Assembly (NCBI GenBank): GCA_030737875.1
Contig: CM060912.1
Coordinates: forward strand, 331,750,731-331,814,730
DNA: 64,000 bases
Direction: 5' to 3'
Origin: Allium sativum
Taxonomy: Eukaryota > Streptophyta > Magnoliopsida > Asparagales > Amaryllidaceae
In this document: positions 13,279-23,659 of the stretch, in pieces
How positions within the stretch are numbered: position 1 is the first letter of the stretch
Layout of the letters: every line of letters starts with the position of its first letter
The notes under the pieces: generated by a model
Databases searched by the model: none
What the model was told of the DNA's origin: nothing
What the model saw: the letters and a program-made list of their open reading frames with translations, nothing else
Made by a program: the position numbers and the translations under genes

Positions 13279-14302
13279 CAATTTTTTTGAAAAAATCAAG
13301 TTATCATGACATGATTTCTTGAAAAGTTTAAATGGATATATCACAAAATCATCATGATGTTATTATCTCAAATTACAATTAGTTATCTTGAAAAGTCACT
13401 TGATTCTTTGAAAAGGTATGTTGTTTTGCATGAAAAGTAGTTATATCTAATGACTATTGGTCAAAAGACACCAAGATGATTGTTCATCAAAAGAAGAGTT
13501 TGTAAAGGGATATGACTTTCGGGATTATAGTAGTTGAAGCGTCCTTTCATTCAAAATTCAAATTCAAAATTTTGACGCCAAGTTGACTAGGCCATATAAA
13601 AAGGATGTGTCCTTATGCAGATGATTCACATTCATCATCAAGCGATGAAGAGCCAAAAACCAGAAACTCAAATATGTGTTTCAGAGTAATTCAGAATTCA
13701 GAAAATATCGAAGAAATGGATCTAAAAACCGGGTACGCTTTAATTTATTTTTAAAATCTTTTGGTTGAATGAATATTTTGATTGCTTTGATTTTTTGCTT
13801 TGTTCTGAATTTGAAATTCAAAAAACTTTAAAATTCAAACTTGAAACTTAAAATTCAAATTCAAATTTTGAAATTAAAAATAATAACATTAAAATAATAG
13901 TTAGTAAAACAATAAAATAAATTTTGGATGTTTGCTTGGATTAGTATTATTTCAGGAAATAGTTAAACCTGAAATATATATCGATAATTTAAACCAAAAG
14001 TCACAAAGACCATATTCCTTGGAAATTGAGCATGTATGACATCATATATAAGTCCATATGTTGAAATATCAACCTGTAAAATGAAATTCAAAATTTTAAT
14101 TTCAAAGGTTTAAACTTTTAAACTTCCCTCCAGCTTTTCACAAACTCCCAAGGTCTGAAAAGGTGTCACTGGTTTCTAAAAAGTTGTATCCATTCAATTC
14201 ATATCTATTCAATATATATATATATATATCTATTCTCTCTACCTATCATTCAAAATTCAAAATACATTCTTCATATCTATACTCCTTAAAACAAACATTC
14301 CA

Positions 14303-15355
14303 ATGGCTTCCTCAAGCACATCTCAGAAATTGAAATTAACCAAAACCATCAAAGGATATCTCCACAATGATAAAGAGGAAATTAAAACCTATATAGAAAA
14401 TGCAAAAGTCAATACAGGTGCTTCTTCCATCATTGGAGACTTTCCATCCTATGATCTTACTTCTCTTTTCAATCACAATGAAGTATTGAGCTTAATTGAC
14501 TCTTGGGATAACAATGAAGTGTGTTACCCGAAGCTTGATAAAATGTTCTATGCAAATCTTAATCATGGCTTTTTCGAAGGGAACGAAAATCAAATTTGGA
14601 GTAGAGTAAAAGGAACACAAAATGTTCTAGATTGCAAAATCTTGGGCAATATCTTGAATTATAGAAGCATGGGCTCGGATTTTTTGGATTTCAAAATGAA
14701 TGAAACCGGTTTAGAAATTTATCACCACATATTCGAAAACGATGCTCTCTTGGAATTCAAAAATTGCTTTTTCTTCCCAAAAAATGGAATCATAAACCTT
14801 CTCCTTCAATATACCATCATTCCTCGTTCTAGAAATTTTAATAACCCAGCTTTCAAAGTCCAAGAATCACTCTTTGCTATTATTGGTGGCTATGACATCA
14901 ATTGGGCCGACATGACCTTGAAAGAATTCAAGCCCATAGAAACATCAATAAGAGAAAGCACTCTTTACTATGGAGTTTATCTCACTTATATTTTCAAGTA
15001 TTTCGGAGTTGATCTTCATGGGTAAGAATTTGTACCAAGGTGTTTGATTCCACAAACATACATATTATGCAAATTCCACCCCATTTTAAGCCTTATGAGA
15101 CAGGACAAAAAAGCTCGAATGCAACAAGAACATGAGCCTATGTTCATCGAAGAAGAAGAAACTTCTATTGAAAGTGTTGAGTGTCCAATCAACACTAGAA
15201 CCATTTCCAAAGAGACACTTGTTCAAAATCAAGTGAAAATAGTCAAAAATCAAAAGAAGCTCAAAAAGACTCTTACCAAAATAACTAATTTTATGGGAAA
15301 GATAGGAAGAAAACTTGGAATTTCATCTTCCTCCTCATCATCCGCTGAAAACTAA
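14303..15355 (+). pseudogene. Plant transposon-associated protein (PF20167-like), one in-frame stop
   Basis: A reading frame of 350 amino acids opens at an ATG after a CT-rich leader, is stopped by TAA at 15023-15025 (codon 241), and continues in the same frame to 15355. The middle part, SWDNNEVCYPKLDKMFYANL at about residues 68-87 followed by a VKG segment, resembles what I recall of the 'putative plant transposon protein' family (PF20167). That family sits in non-autonomous plant elements and has no proven function. The C-terminal third is charged, carries a run of acidic residues and lysine-rich stretches, may form a coiled coil, and ends in a serine run. It could be a diverged Gag-like protein. 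The frame is otherwise clean, with no frameshift over 1 kb, suggesting recent loss. The family match is from memory and moderate. Confidence 0.55.
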
Positions 15356-15767
15356 CCTATCTAATTTAAGTTATCTTTATTGTTTGCTTGTATTTGCTTT
15401 TGAATCTCGTATTTAGTGTCTTAGAATTAGTTGGATGTATTTGCTTTTTACGTAGTAATGAATGGAGTTTTATTTATGTAAAAACCATCTTTAAGTTACT
15501 GTAAAAACGTTAGAGTTAAATATATTAGTATAGTATATTAACAAATAACTAAAAATGAAAATTTTCAAAAAAATTCTTATGTATGTCGACGTACATAATT
15601 GCTTACGTCGACATATAACTGCCGGTTTTTCAAATTCTTCAAAATTTAAATTTGAATAACTAACTCATGTCCATTCAAATCCAACGAATTCAAGACCCTA
15701 TTTAAGCCTACTTAAAAAAATTATTATATCATTTTTCCTTCTTCTCTATTCAATTCTTATCAAAACT

Positions 15768-16067
15768 ATGACAAATTCAATTCATAACTTGAGTGAAAAT
15801 CTTGAAGAGACATTGAATTCCTTTAAGAACATTCTTTCCATTGTACTACGAAACCAGTGTCATCTTGAATTAAGCTAAATAAAGATGTTTAAACAACAAA
15901 AGAAGCACTTTGATGCCATCCATTGGCTAATTTCATCTCTTTTCAGAGATGAAGACAACAATCTCGCTAAGGCACCACCAACAAAAGAAGAGTGTGATTG
16001 AGAAGTCATCAAGAGGGATCTAATCTTTGGAGAAGACGGATGGGTAGAAGTTCCAAGAAACGTTTGA
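15768..16067 (+). pseudogene. Small hypothetical gene of the same element, two in-frame stops
   Basis: A frame of 99 codons plus the terminal stop starts at ATG 15768, about 410 bp after the previous gene, and ends at TGA 16065-16067. It is broken by TAA at 15876-15878 and TGA at 15999-16001. Upstream are a TATA-like tatttaag (about 15700) and a copy of the paired gtcgac-containing block also present in the LTRs, so the gene may have its own LTR-derived promoter. The readable pieces include NLEETLNSFKNILS and HWLISSLFRDED, which look like helical segments. I do not recognise the protein. Its reality rests only on frame continuity and the promoter-like context. Confidence 0.3.
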
Positions 16068-16516
16068 TTGTTTGGTAAAATTTGATTGGTTAGATTTGTC
16101 TACATTTGTTTGAACTTATGTATTGATTGGTTTGAATTTCTTGACTTAAAACCTATATATATTAAAACATATGTAAATATTGCTTGGATTAGTTTGCTTG
16201 GATTTATTGGATTGAATACTTTTATGTGAGTCATATGTAATTATGATATTTGGATTGATTTGTTTATATACTAAGTATAATATAAGAATAAATTTAGGGG
16301 GAGTTATATAGAATCAATTATAGGATATGTGGATATAGGAATTAGGGGGAGTATTTTTAGAATTTTTTTTGATAATGCCGAAGGGGAAGAAATTATAAAA
16401 TATAGTCTTAGTTTAAGTAGAATATATATGATTCATAGTGACAGGGGAGTATCAGAAGGATCAGCATAATAGGTATCAACATGTATGAATATTTTATAAC
16501 TAAGGTTGTCAGCATC

Positions 16517-16529
16517 AAAGAGGGGAAGA
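16517..16529 (+). other. Polypurine tract
   Basis: The tract aaagaggggaaga lies immediately before the 3' LTR start, the expected place for the second-strand primer. Confidence 0.6.
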
Positions 16530-16610
16530 TTATTGGAGAATGGAGTTTTGATGACAACAACCTTTTTTTATCAATTGATTATAATATATACTAACATCTC
16601 TATCTAGAAT

Positions 16611-16671
<61 letters not shown>

Positions 16672-17945
16672 TGATTTATGTATAGGAATTAATACAGAAG
16701 ACTGTATAGTTTTAGAGATTCAGAATTCAAAGAAGATTCAAGACTCATGAGTAATCAAGAAATCTATAGTTCAAGATAAATACAGTAATAGAGTCTAGAT
16801 TATATGTAAGACTCTTAATAGCACTCCGGGTTCAAATTCAAAATTTGTTTTTTTTTAAACTCTGATTTTCAAATTTCAAATTCTATTTTCAAATTTCAAA
16901 TTATAATTTTAATTAGTTTTTCTATCTTACCTTTGATTTTAAAGTTAAGTTTCAAAGCTTATTAGTTTTAATATATTTGTATAGTTATATAATTTTATAA
17001 TTTTATGTTTATATAACTTTAAACTTTATAATTTTATATATATGTTTATGTAATTTATATTCATGATTTCGTATGATTTTCTATTTTATAATACTCATTT
17101 ATATCATTATGTTTTAATTCAAGAATTTCCAGAATTATATATATTGTGAAACACTTGAAAAATATTCAAAATTCAAAATTTTAAAACATATGAGTCGACA
17201 TACATAGGAGCATATGTCGACATACAACAGTCATATTTTTAGCTTTGAAAGGAAGTGACTTTTCACTATTTGTAACGTTCCTGAAGCATTGCAACCTTTC
17301 AAATCTTATAAATAGTGGTTGATTTCAAAAAATTTAACAATTCTTCTTCTCCATCCTCATCCATTTTCATTCCTCCATTATTATTTCATATTTTTATGAT
17401 TTCTGCACTTCGCTTCTGTCGATTACTATTCTAAATTCATAAAACCTCTTCTTTTCTCACTCTCTATTAATTACTCTCTGAATTGAAGTTCTTTTGAAGA
17501 GTTATAGGTATGTTGTAATCATTTGGGATTGTTTGGGAAAGGGTGTGTTACTTGTAGCCCTGAAATCAAGGAAAGGAAACATTGCTAACCTTGTAGCCGT
17601 ATCAAGGGTAGTGGAATCGGTGTTAACCTTGTAGATATAAAATCAAGGGGGTTGTACTTAGATATCGATCTAGTAATATAACTTTGTGCAATTCAGCGTT
17701 ATGTGGGACTAGGCATAGGAGTAATCCGAACCAGTATAAAATACGGTGTGTTCTTTACTTTTCTGCTTTTTATTTTGTTTATTTTTGTGTTCGGATTTAA
17801 TTATCTGTCTGTGATCATCTCTATGGTGTGTGATTCATATAGTAGATCATATAAGTTTTAAATTTTATTAAATTCTTTGAAAACACTATTCACCCCCTTC
17901 TAGTCGTAGTTTTGCCTTAAGATCCTCATTTCGCGTTCCCTAACA
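16530..17945 (+). repeat. 3' LTR of the non-autonomous element
   Basis: The LTR runs from the purine tract to ctaaca at 17945. It contains an AC/AT microsatellite, a TATA box at 17307-17314, and three degenerate cttgtagcc units (about 17550-17640). The usual TG start has become TA or TT. It is 1.4 kb long; the 5' partner lacks the first part. Confidence 0.65.
16610..16668 (+). repeat. Compound microsatellite (AC)n(AT)n
   Basis: About 14 AC units are followed directly by about 15 AT units. Similar compound tracts are at 41395-41456 and 49711-49798. Confidence 0.95.
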
Positions 17946-18214
17946 GGTGCAGTGTGATGAAAAAGAATACTAACATATATGGATCCTCAACCAAAAATAC
18001 AAATTGACATAAGTTACCCCAAGACTTAGTCCCCAATTTAATTTACAAGTGTCAAGGCCTCCATAGAATTTTTGTTGACCACCTAGCTACCCTAGACCCC
18101 ATAGTATTGTCAACAACGCCTAGGTCACTAAAAATTGATTATTTTAATTAGCCTCTTATATTCCTTAATCAGTCTACCCTACGGCCAGAACGGACCAATA
18201 CTACGAGCCCCTTA
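17946..18214. other. Unassigned flank of the copia-type element
   Basis: No open frame, repeat or gene signal was recognised here. It begins with ggtgc, the presumed target duplication of the element to the left. Confidence 0.4.
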
Positions 18215-20380
18215 CACTACACCATAACAGCCATTTTTGGCACAACCCTACAGAGATAAAACAAGGGTTATAGCTGTATCATATTTTATAGTGCTTAAAT
18301 CCGTATCAAACTACATTTTGCGATCCACGCCACCCTAAACACCCTAAATCTAACTGTCCATCGAGCAAGCTCTGGATCAGTTAATTTGACATGGCCTTCG
18401 GCCAAATCTAATGTGTATCACATTGTGCATCCCATTAGGCACTCTGAACACAAATTTTGGTCGCTCCCTTTTCCTTTTGTTTTACTTTAATGTTGACTGA
18501 AAACCCAAATTAGGGTTTTCGGTCACCAAATCGTGCCTCACCTTTCTCTGGAATCTCCTCCTCTGGCAGGGGTGAACAACCCTCTCCTTCGACAGAAACG
18601 CGACAACCCTTATGATCCGAAGATGATGATTCGATTTGTGTCTCCAGCTTTATGCTAGTTAGATCATTGCCATCATTCCAATGTGCTAATCAATCTTCAT
18701 CAAAGTCCCAGGTATAATTATAAGTAGTCGTTCTTTACCTAATTCAGTTATAAACTGGAATTTGATTTGATGAACAGGCTTCTCAAGGGGACCTTACATT
18801 ACAATAGCCACTGTAAATGTTAATGACGCCAATGATCTAACTAGCTCAAAGCTTGGTTTTTCAAATTCATCCTCTTAATGTCTTACGTGTGGAGCCAATG
18901 ATGAGGTTTACTCTGTAATTCTAATTACAGGCTTAACTGAAGTGAAATATAGAAGTTGTCAATGTGGTATAAGGTCTAAATGATATTGATGAGGCAATGA
19001 GTGGAATAGCATAGAAATTGGGAAGATTCCTAAATTTTATGCTATTCAACTCTTGCCATATCAGTATCATAGGTAATCTGAAGATTGTGGACTTTGGTGT
19101 AACACACTTCAGAAATGGTATAAGTCATGAAAAAGATCAACTTATTCTTAACTTGTATTGTTACATTCAGGTAATTCTTTTTTACTTGTTCATATCTCTT
19201 TATGTGTCACTCTAGCTTTTGATTTTGTTACTTGTTCATATCTCAACATACTTACAGAGGTTTCTAGTTCGATGCTTAATGCGATACTTCCATTCATGTA
19301 GTAATGATGCTAGGATATATGCATGCTTATTATAGCACTCTTACATATTACTTATGCTTTATATGGATTTTTGTTGAACCTGTGGGGTGATGAGCAAAGA
19401 GTGCAATTCCATATGGGAAGGAGTTGAAGGAGGCTCAAGGTTAATACCTGTGGTAGCGATCAATATGCTCATTTTGTTGGCAATGTTTATTTCAATAACA
19501 TTTTTATTCAGGTAATTCTGTCATGGTACAACCCTCATGTAATACGAGAAGTTGTTAGTGTTTTGAACCGTATGGGTTATAACTATGCAGTAAAACCATA
19601 ATTGTGTAGGGTGTGCTGGATTGGGATTTTTTTCATGGTACTTAGTAGGAAAAATCAGAGCATTTGATATAAACTTCAGGTAATATCTTGCTTTTCTCCA
19701 TCCCCCTCATCTCGGATACACTACATTAGATAAGGTGATAGAATAGAAAGGGCAAGGCTATAACAATGTTATATCTACATTGCAGCCAAGTGATAAGGAG
19801 AATTATAATAAGTTTGTGGTTTAATACTTTTAGAGCGAATTAGTGAGTCATTATGTTAGAATCTTGTTTGTAGAGATTTTGGAGAATGAAAAACAAACTG
19901 TATCAGCATCATGAGCTAGCTTATTCTCATACTGCTTTGATTTACAGCAAACACATGGATTTCATCAGCATGATCAGCACGTACGCTCAATCTTCCGAGC
20001 CTCAACTGGAGTTATATCAGGCTGATCATATGTTTTTACCTTTTTTTTGCTAGTTCGTACTCTTATGAAAATCTTTGACAGTTTCCTTTGTATATGTATG
20101 TATGCTATACATTGTGTTCATGTTATGAAAAATCTCTAATGCTTTGAGTATATATATAAATTGTGTTATTCTTGTGTATAAATTATGGTATATTTGTTGT
20201 GTTATGAAAAATATGTGCTACAGTTTCTATTTATATATATATATATATATATGCATGTGTATATATATATATATGTGCACACATAGATATAATTAGATAT
20301 GGTCAAAGGCCGTTACTGAATACAATTTAGATACGGATACAAGCCGTATGTTATCACTAGTGAGACACGGTTTATAGGCG
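18215..20380 (+). mobile_element. Possible CACTA-like element with exon-like scraps
   Basis: CACTACACCA at 18215 resembles a CACTA transposon end and is preceded by tta. Short motifs such as gatacgg, ccgtat, gacacgg and cgtgtc recur in both orientations at about 20300-20380, and again after the Tekay insertion (31676-31725), as subterminal repeats would. No second TGTAGTG-type end was found. Between them, several stretches end in splice-like ..cag or start with gt (for example near 18718, 18778, 18929 and 19170). The piece with [17 protein letters not shown] (about 19066-19118) reads like part of a real protein but has stops around it. These could be captured host exons or chance. The Tekay element at 20386 interrupts the block. 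Confidence 0.3.
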
Positions 20381-20793
20381 TATCTTGTAACCCCCCGTAA
20401 ATCAGTTAATACTAATATTCACAAATTAAAAGAATTAATATTGAGAATTTGCACGAAATAGCCTTAAAAAGGCATATAACAAATTTGAGATATGTGAATT
20501 GCCTTAAAAGGCGAAAAATGGAATTAAGACATTAATTGGAAAATTAATGTGTAGAAATGGTCATAAGTTAATTATGGATTAATTTGAATTCATGAATAGG
20601 TGCGTGTGTATATATATATATTTATATATATATGGGCAGTTAATGTAAACATGAATAGAAGTTTATTAATTTGCTGAGTGTTTGCTGAGACACTTCTGAC
20701 TCATTGCTGAGTCAATAAGATAAACCCCATCTGGTCTGAATGGCTGCGGTTATTTCTAGGTTAAATCTAATGGCCTAAATGAATCCTAACATC

Positions 20794-20801
20794 TATAAAT
20801 A
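20794..20801 (+). promoter_or_regulatory. TATA box of the Tekay LTR
   Basis: TATAAATA lies about 410 bp inside the LTR. The identical box is at 29002-29009 in the 3' LTR. Transcription would begin about 30 bp downstream. Confidence 0.6.
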
Positions 20802-21099
20802 AGTGGGTAGACTCTAACCCTAAATCACTTGAAATATTGGAGAGCTACCGACATGCCGTTGCCATGGAGTTCAGCATAGCCGTCACAAACTAAAGAAGAA
20901 GAAGGCCTAATCTACAAACTAAATCTACTCAAATCAAATCAAAAGCTCTCTCTCTCTATTTCTCTTCTTTAAAATTGTGAGTATGCTGATTCTCACAATG
21001 TTATTATAAAATAATTCGATTAAGTTATGAATTGGATCACAAGAAAGTGATATGAATTGTTATGTATTTGTAAATTTTGTTGTGGATCTCTTATGCTAT

Positions 21100-21560
21100 T
21101 ATGTTATCATATATATATTGCTATGTTGTAGTGATTATGTTGTAAATAATCCTATGCTATGTCATATGTGATTAATCATGCTATGCTATGTTATAAATCA
21201 TGTTATGCCATGTTGTAGATTATGCTATGCTATGTTGTAAATCATATCAAGCTATGTTGCAAATTATGATATGCTATGTTGTAAATCTTACATATGTTGT
21301 AGATCTCATATTATCATATATGTTGAAATACTTATGTTATATGATAATTATGTCATGTTAAGTTGTGTTGAATCATGCAAGTTGTAAAATCATGATGTTA
21401 TTATTTATGCGAATTGGATCATGTTTAAAGTTTATGTTTTTTTTAAAATAGATCTTGAATATGGGAATTTGCCTATTAAGTTAGGTGTACCCATATACAT
21501 GAATCTATGATTAAATAAATTTTGATTTTTGGGAATTTGCCTATTGAGTTAGGTGTACCC
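21100..21560 (+). repeat. Tandem repeats in the Tekay LTR
   Basis: The first part (to about 21330) is a degenerate array of a unit of about 30 bp built on atgctatgttgtaaatc. The second part is a duplication of a block of about 80 bp around gggaatttgcctatt and gttaggtgtacccatat. The same arrays are in the 3' LTR near 29310-29780. Confidence 0.8.
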
Positions 21561-21911
21561 ATATAAAACCATATTGTTAATGATGTTGATTCACACATGT
21601 CCAATACAAGTTTATGGAACTTGATCAAAATCATATTATGTGAATTATGAATAAGTTGACACCCTTAGACCCATGACATGTATAACCTTATGCAAGTTGT
21701 AATTTTGATATATGCAAGCTTCACCCCTTGTTAGTATTCATTTAGTCACATATATATGTTGTTGTTGTGAATATTTTCTTTTATGCTATGAGTTAGACTA
21801 ATCGGGTCAAGCATACATTTTGCGAATAAACGTTCAAACGTGGGGTAGGGGTAATATTAGGAAATTAATAAATTGGGGTGCAATTGATATGATTTTGCAT
21901 GCCTTAAATGG

Positions 21912-21940
21912 ATGTCCATAATTGAGTCAATTATGGACAT
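21912..21940 (+). other. Perfect 14-bp hairpin with a one-base loop
   Basis: ATGTCCATAATTGA is followed by a single G and then its exact reverse complement. The 3' LTR has the same structure intact at 30127-30155. Confidence 0.9.
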
Positions 21941-22034
21941 TGCTAAATTTGGAATTAATTAATAATTCAAATAGGAAATTATTAAAATTGGGGAAAGTGG
22001 ATTATTAATAATAATCAATGCTTAGGACACGAGG

Positions 22035-22228
22035 TTGGACCCGTTTGTGACCTAAACCTACCTGGACCCGCCCGGCAAATCCAGTAGTCACAAATATCGG
22101 CCCAATGTGAGAGGTCCTAGGCCCAAACTAAAGCATAACAGTTGTAAAGACACGAGGTTAGACTCTTTTATCGTGTAAGACTGCCCGGACCCGCCCGGCA
22201 AATCCAGCTGCCATAAATGCCAGTCTAA
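22035..22228 (+). repeat. Two tandem hairpin modules in the 5' LTR
   Basis: Module one has outer arms TTGGACC (22035-22041) and GGCCCAA (22099-22105) with one mismatch, and inner arms TTTGTGAC (22044-22051) and GTCACAAA (22087-22094), perfect. Module two has outer arms TTAGACT (22158-22164) and AGTCTAA (22222-22228), perfect, and inner arms TTTAT and ATAAA. Both loops carry the core GGACCCGCCCGGCAAATCCA. Each module starts in acacgaggt and ends in aatgtgagaggtc. Confidence 0.8.
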
Positions 22229-23464
22229 TGTGAGAGGTCTTTAAGAGGTTATGGCCTTAATAAATTAAGAAATACTTAACCAGATAATCATGTAAGGTGG
22301 GACATGGGGGTTAAGTAGGTGCCTTGGGTGGCATGAGGAATCTAGTGGTTGCCTTTAGAGGCATTTGAAATACGATTAGACTTAACCCAACACACATGTA
22401 ACGAATATGAGTAGTGGGTTAAGTGGGATTGACTAAGGGGACAAGCTTAGGTGGAATGCTTGTGGGAGATAACGGGGGCCCATTTCAACCAGTATCCCAA
22501 AACGTATCTTTGTGGGCTCGACCCAAGTTGAGGACGGGAAACACATACTGGGTTTGACTATAAGAGGCCAAAACAGGGAGCGGTGGCAACGCAAGTCCAA
22601 CGGGTTTCATATGCGTGTGTGGACCCGGGCTGGTAGGTAAGACGTTGTTGTATCATGTAGGTATAAGGCGTGCATCTCCGTTATATCGGGTTGCCACTTT
22701 AGGAGAATGATACACCCCACTGTGGGGCCAGCACAGGTATCTACGAGTAGGGAGCCGATCGAAAAATAGAAAGTGGGGTACACCTAGTGGAGATAGGGGC
22801 AGGTGGCACCTATGTAGTCAGCTAGGAGTAAGTAAAGCCATTAAGAATGTTTCTAAGTGAAGCTAAGTGGGATCAATCTTTAGGGTGACTGGTGTGGTGC
22901 AGTATAGTGTTTATCCTTTAGTATTTAGGAGTGCCTATAACGTTTCCTTTAGCGATTGTCTATGTCCTTAATCTGCTCTTTCATAGAGATTTCCTTGTTT
23001 TCCAGCTTATGCCTTAGTCCAGTTATTTTGATAATAGTATTGTAGAATTATCATACTTGCCAGACTTTATGTCTGACCCCCCTCTTTTTCATCCTTTTCT
23101 CCCTTCAGGTCCTCAGGTTGGGCCAAGTTCCAGTGGAGTCTGATTGGATTGCTTATCTCTTGGAAAGCTTGGACTGCTGAAGTAAAGTCCAGCTTGTTAT
23201 CTTTGTTTTTAATGGCTATTTATGTAATGGGATTATGTACTTATTTTATCAAGATAGATATTGTACTTGACTTTGATTATGGTGTTATGATGTAATCAAA
23301 CATGTTTTGACTTCTGCTGCAATTGAAATAAAGTTTTTAAATTTCCAAGTACTATTTTATATTTGTCTTGTTGAAATTTTACTGTTCTATATTCACCTAA
23401 AACCTCCATAGAAGTTAATGCATTCCCTTTGTGAGTGACATTAATGGACGTGGGGTGTTACATG

Positions 23465-23476
23465 TGGTATCAGAGC
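23465..23476 (+). other. Primer-binding site for initiator tRNA-Met
   Basis: TGGTATCAGAGC, two bases after the 5' LTR, matches the complement of the plant initiator tRNA-Met 3' end and would prime minus-strand DNA synthesis. Confidence 0.95.
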
Positions 23477-23659
23477 ATAAGGTTACCAGAACAGATAAAA
23501 TTTTTAGAAAAATATTTTTCTAAAGTATTTTTGGAAGAAGTGCTTTCAAAAACATGTTATTTAAAGAGAGTTTTTATGAAAAACATAATCCCAAATAGCC
23601 ATATCCTTATCTTTATCTTTCGAATTCTCCATTTTGAATCTTTCCTTTTTCGTTTCAGC

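Larger units (their letters stand above)
12057..17945 (+). mobile_element. Non-autonomous LTR element, probably Ty1/copia-type
   Basis: Two related LTR copies (12057-13278 and 16530-17945) flank about 3.25 kb. The right LTR follows a purine tract and starts close to the copia pattern tgttggagaa (here tattggagaa). It ends near the motif ctattcacccc plus ctaaca, typical of SIRE/Tork-like LTRs. No gag-pol domain is present; the interior holds two broken genes of other kinds. No tRNA primer site was recognised after 13278. The right target duplication would be ggtgc (17946-17950). The left LTR lacks its first 240 bp or so, because the LTR block 2287-12056 landed in it. Confidence 0.6.
20386..23462 (+). 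repeat. 5' LTR of the Tekay element
   Basis: It runs from tgtaaccccccg to ggggtgttaca. In order it holds a TATA box, a possible splice donor GTGAGT at 20977, a tandem repeat zone (21100-21560), a perfect hairpin (21912-21940), two hairpin modules (22035-22228), and an AATAAA-type polyadenylation signal near 23327. It is non-coding. Confidence 0.95.

Noticed and set aside
19018..19215. Kinase-like reading of the IVDFG motif
   Set aside because: None of the surrounding kinase motifs is present and stops lie just upstream; the resemblance is too short.
23435..23659. Upstream extension of the gag-pol frame into the LTR
   Set aside because: It covers the LTR end and the primer site; the ATG at 23660 begins a Gag-like protein and is the sensible start.
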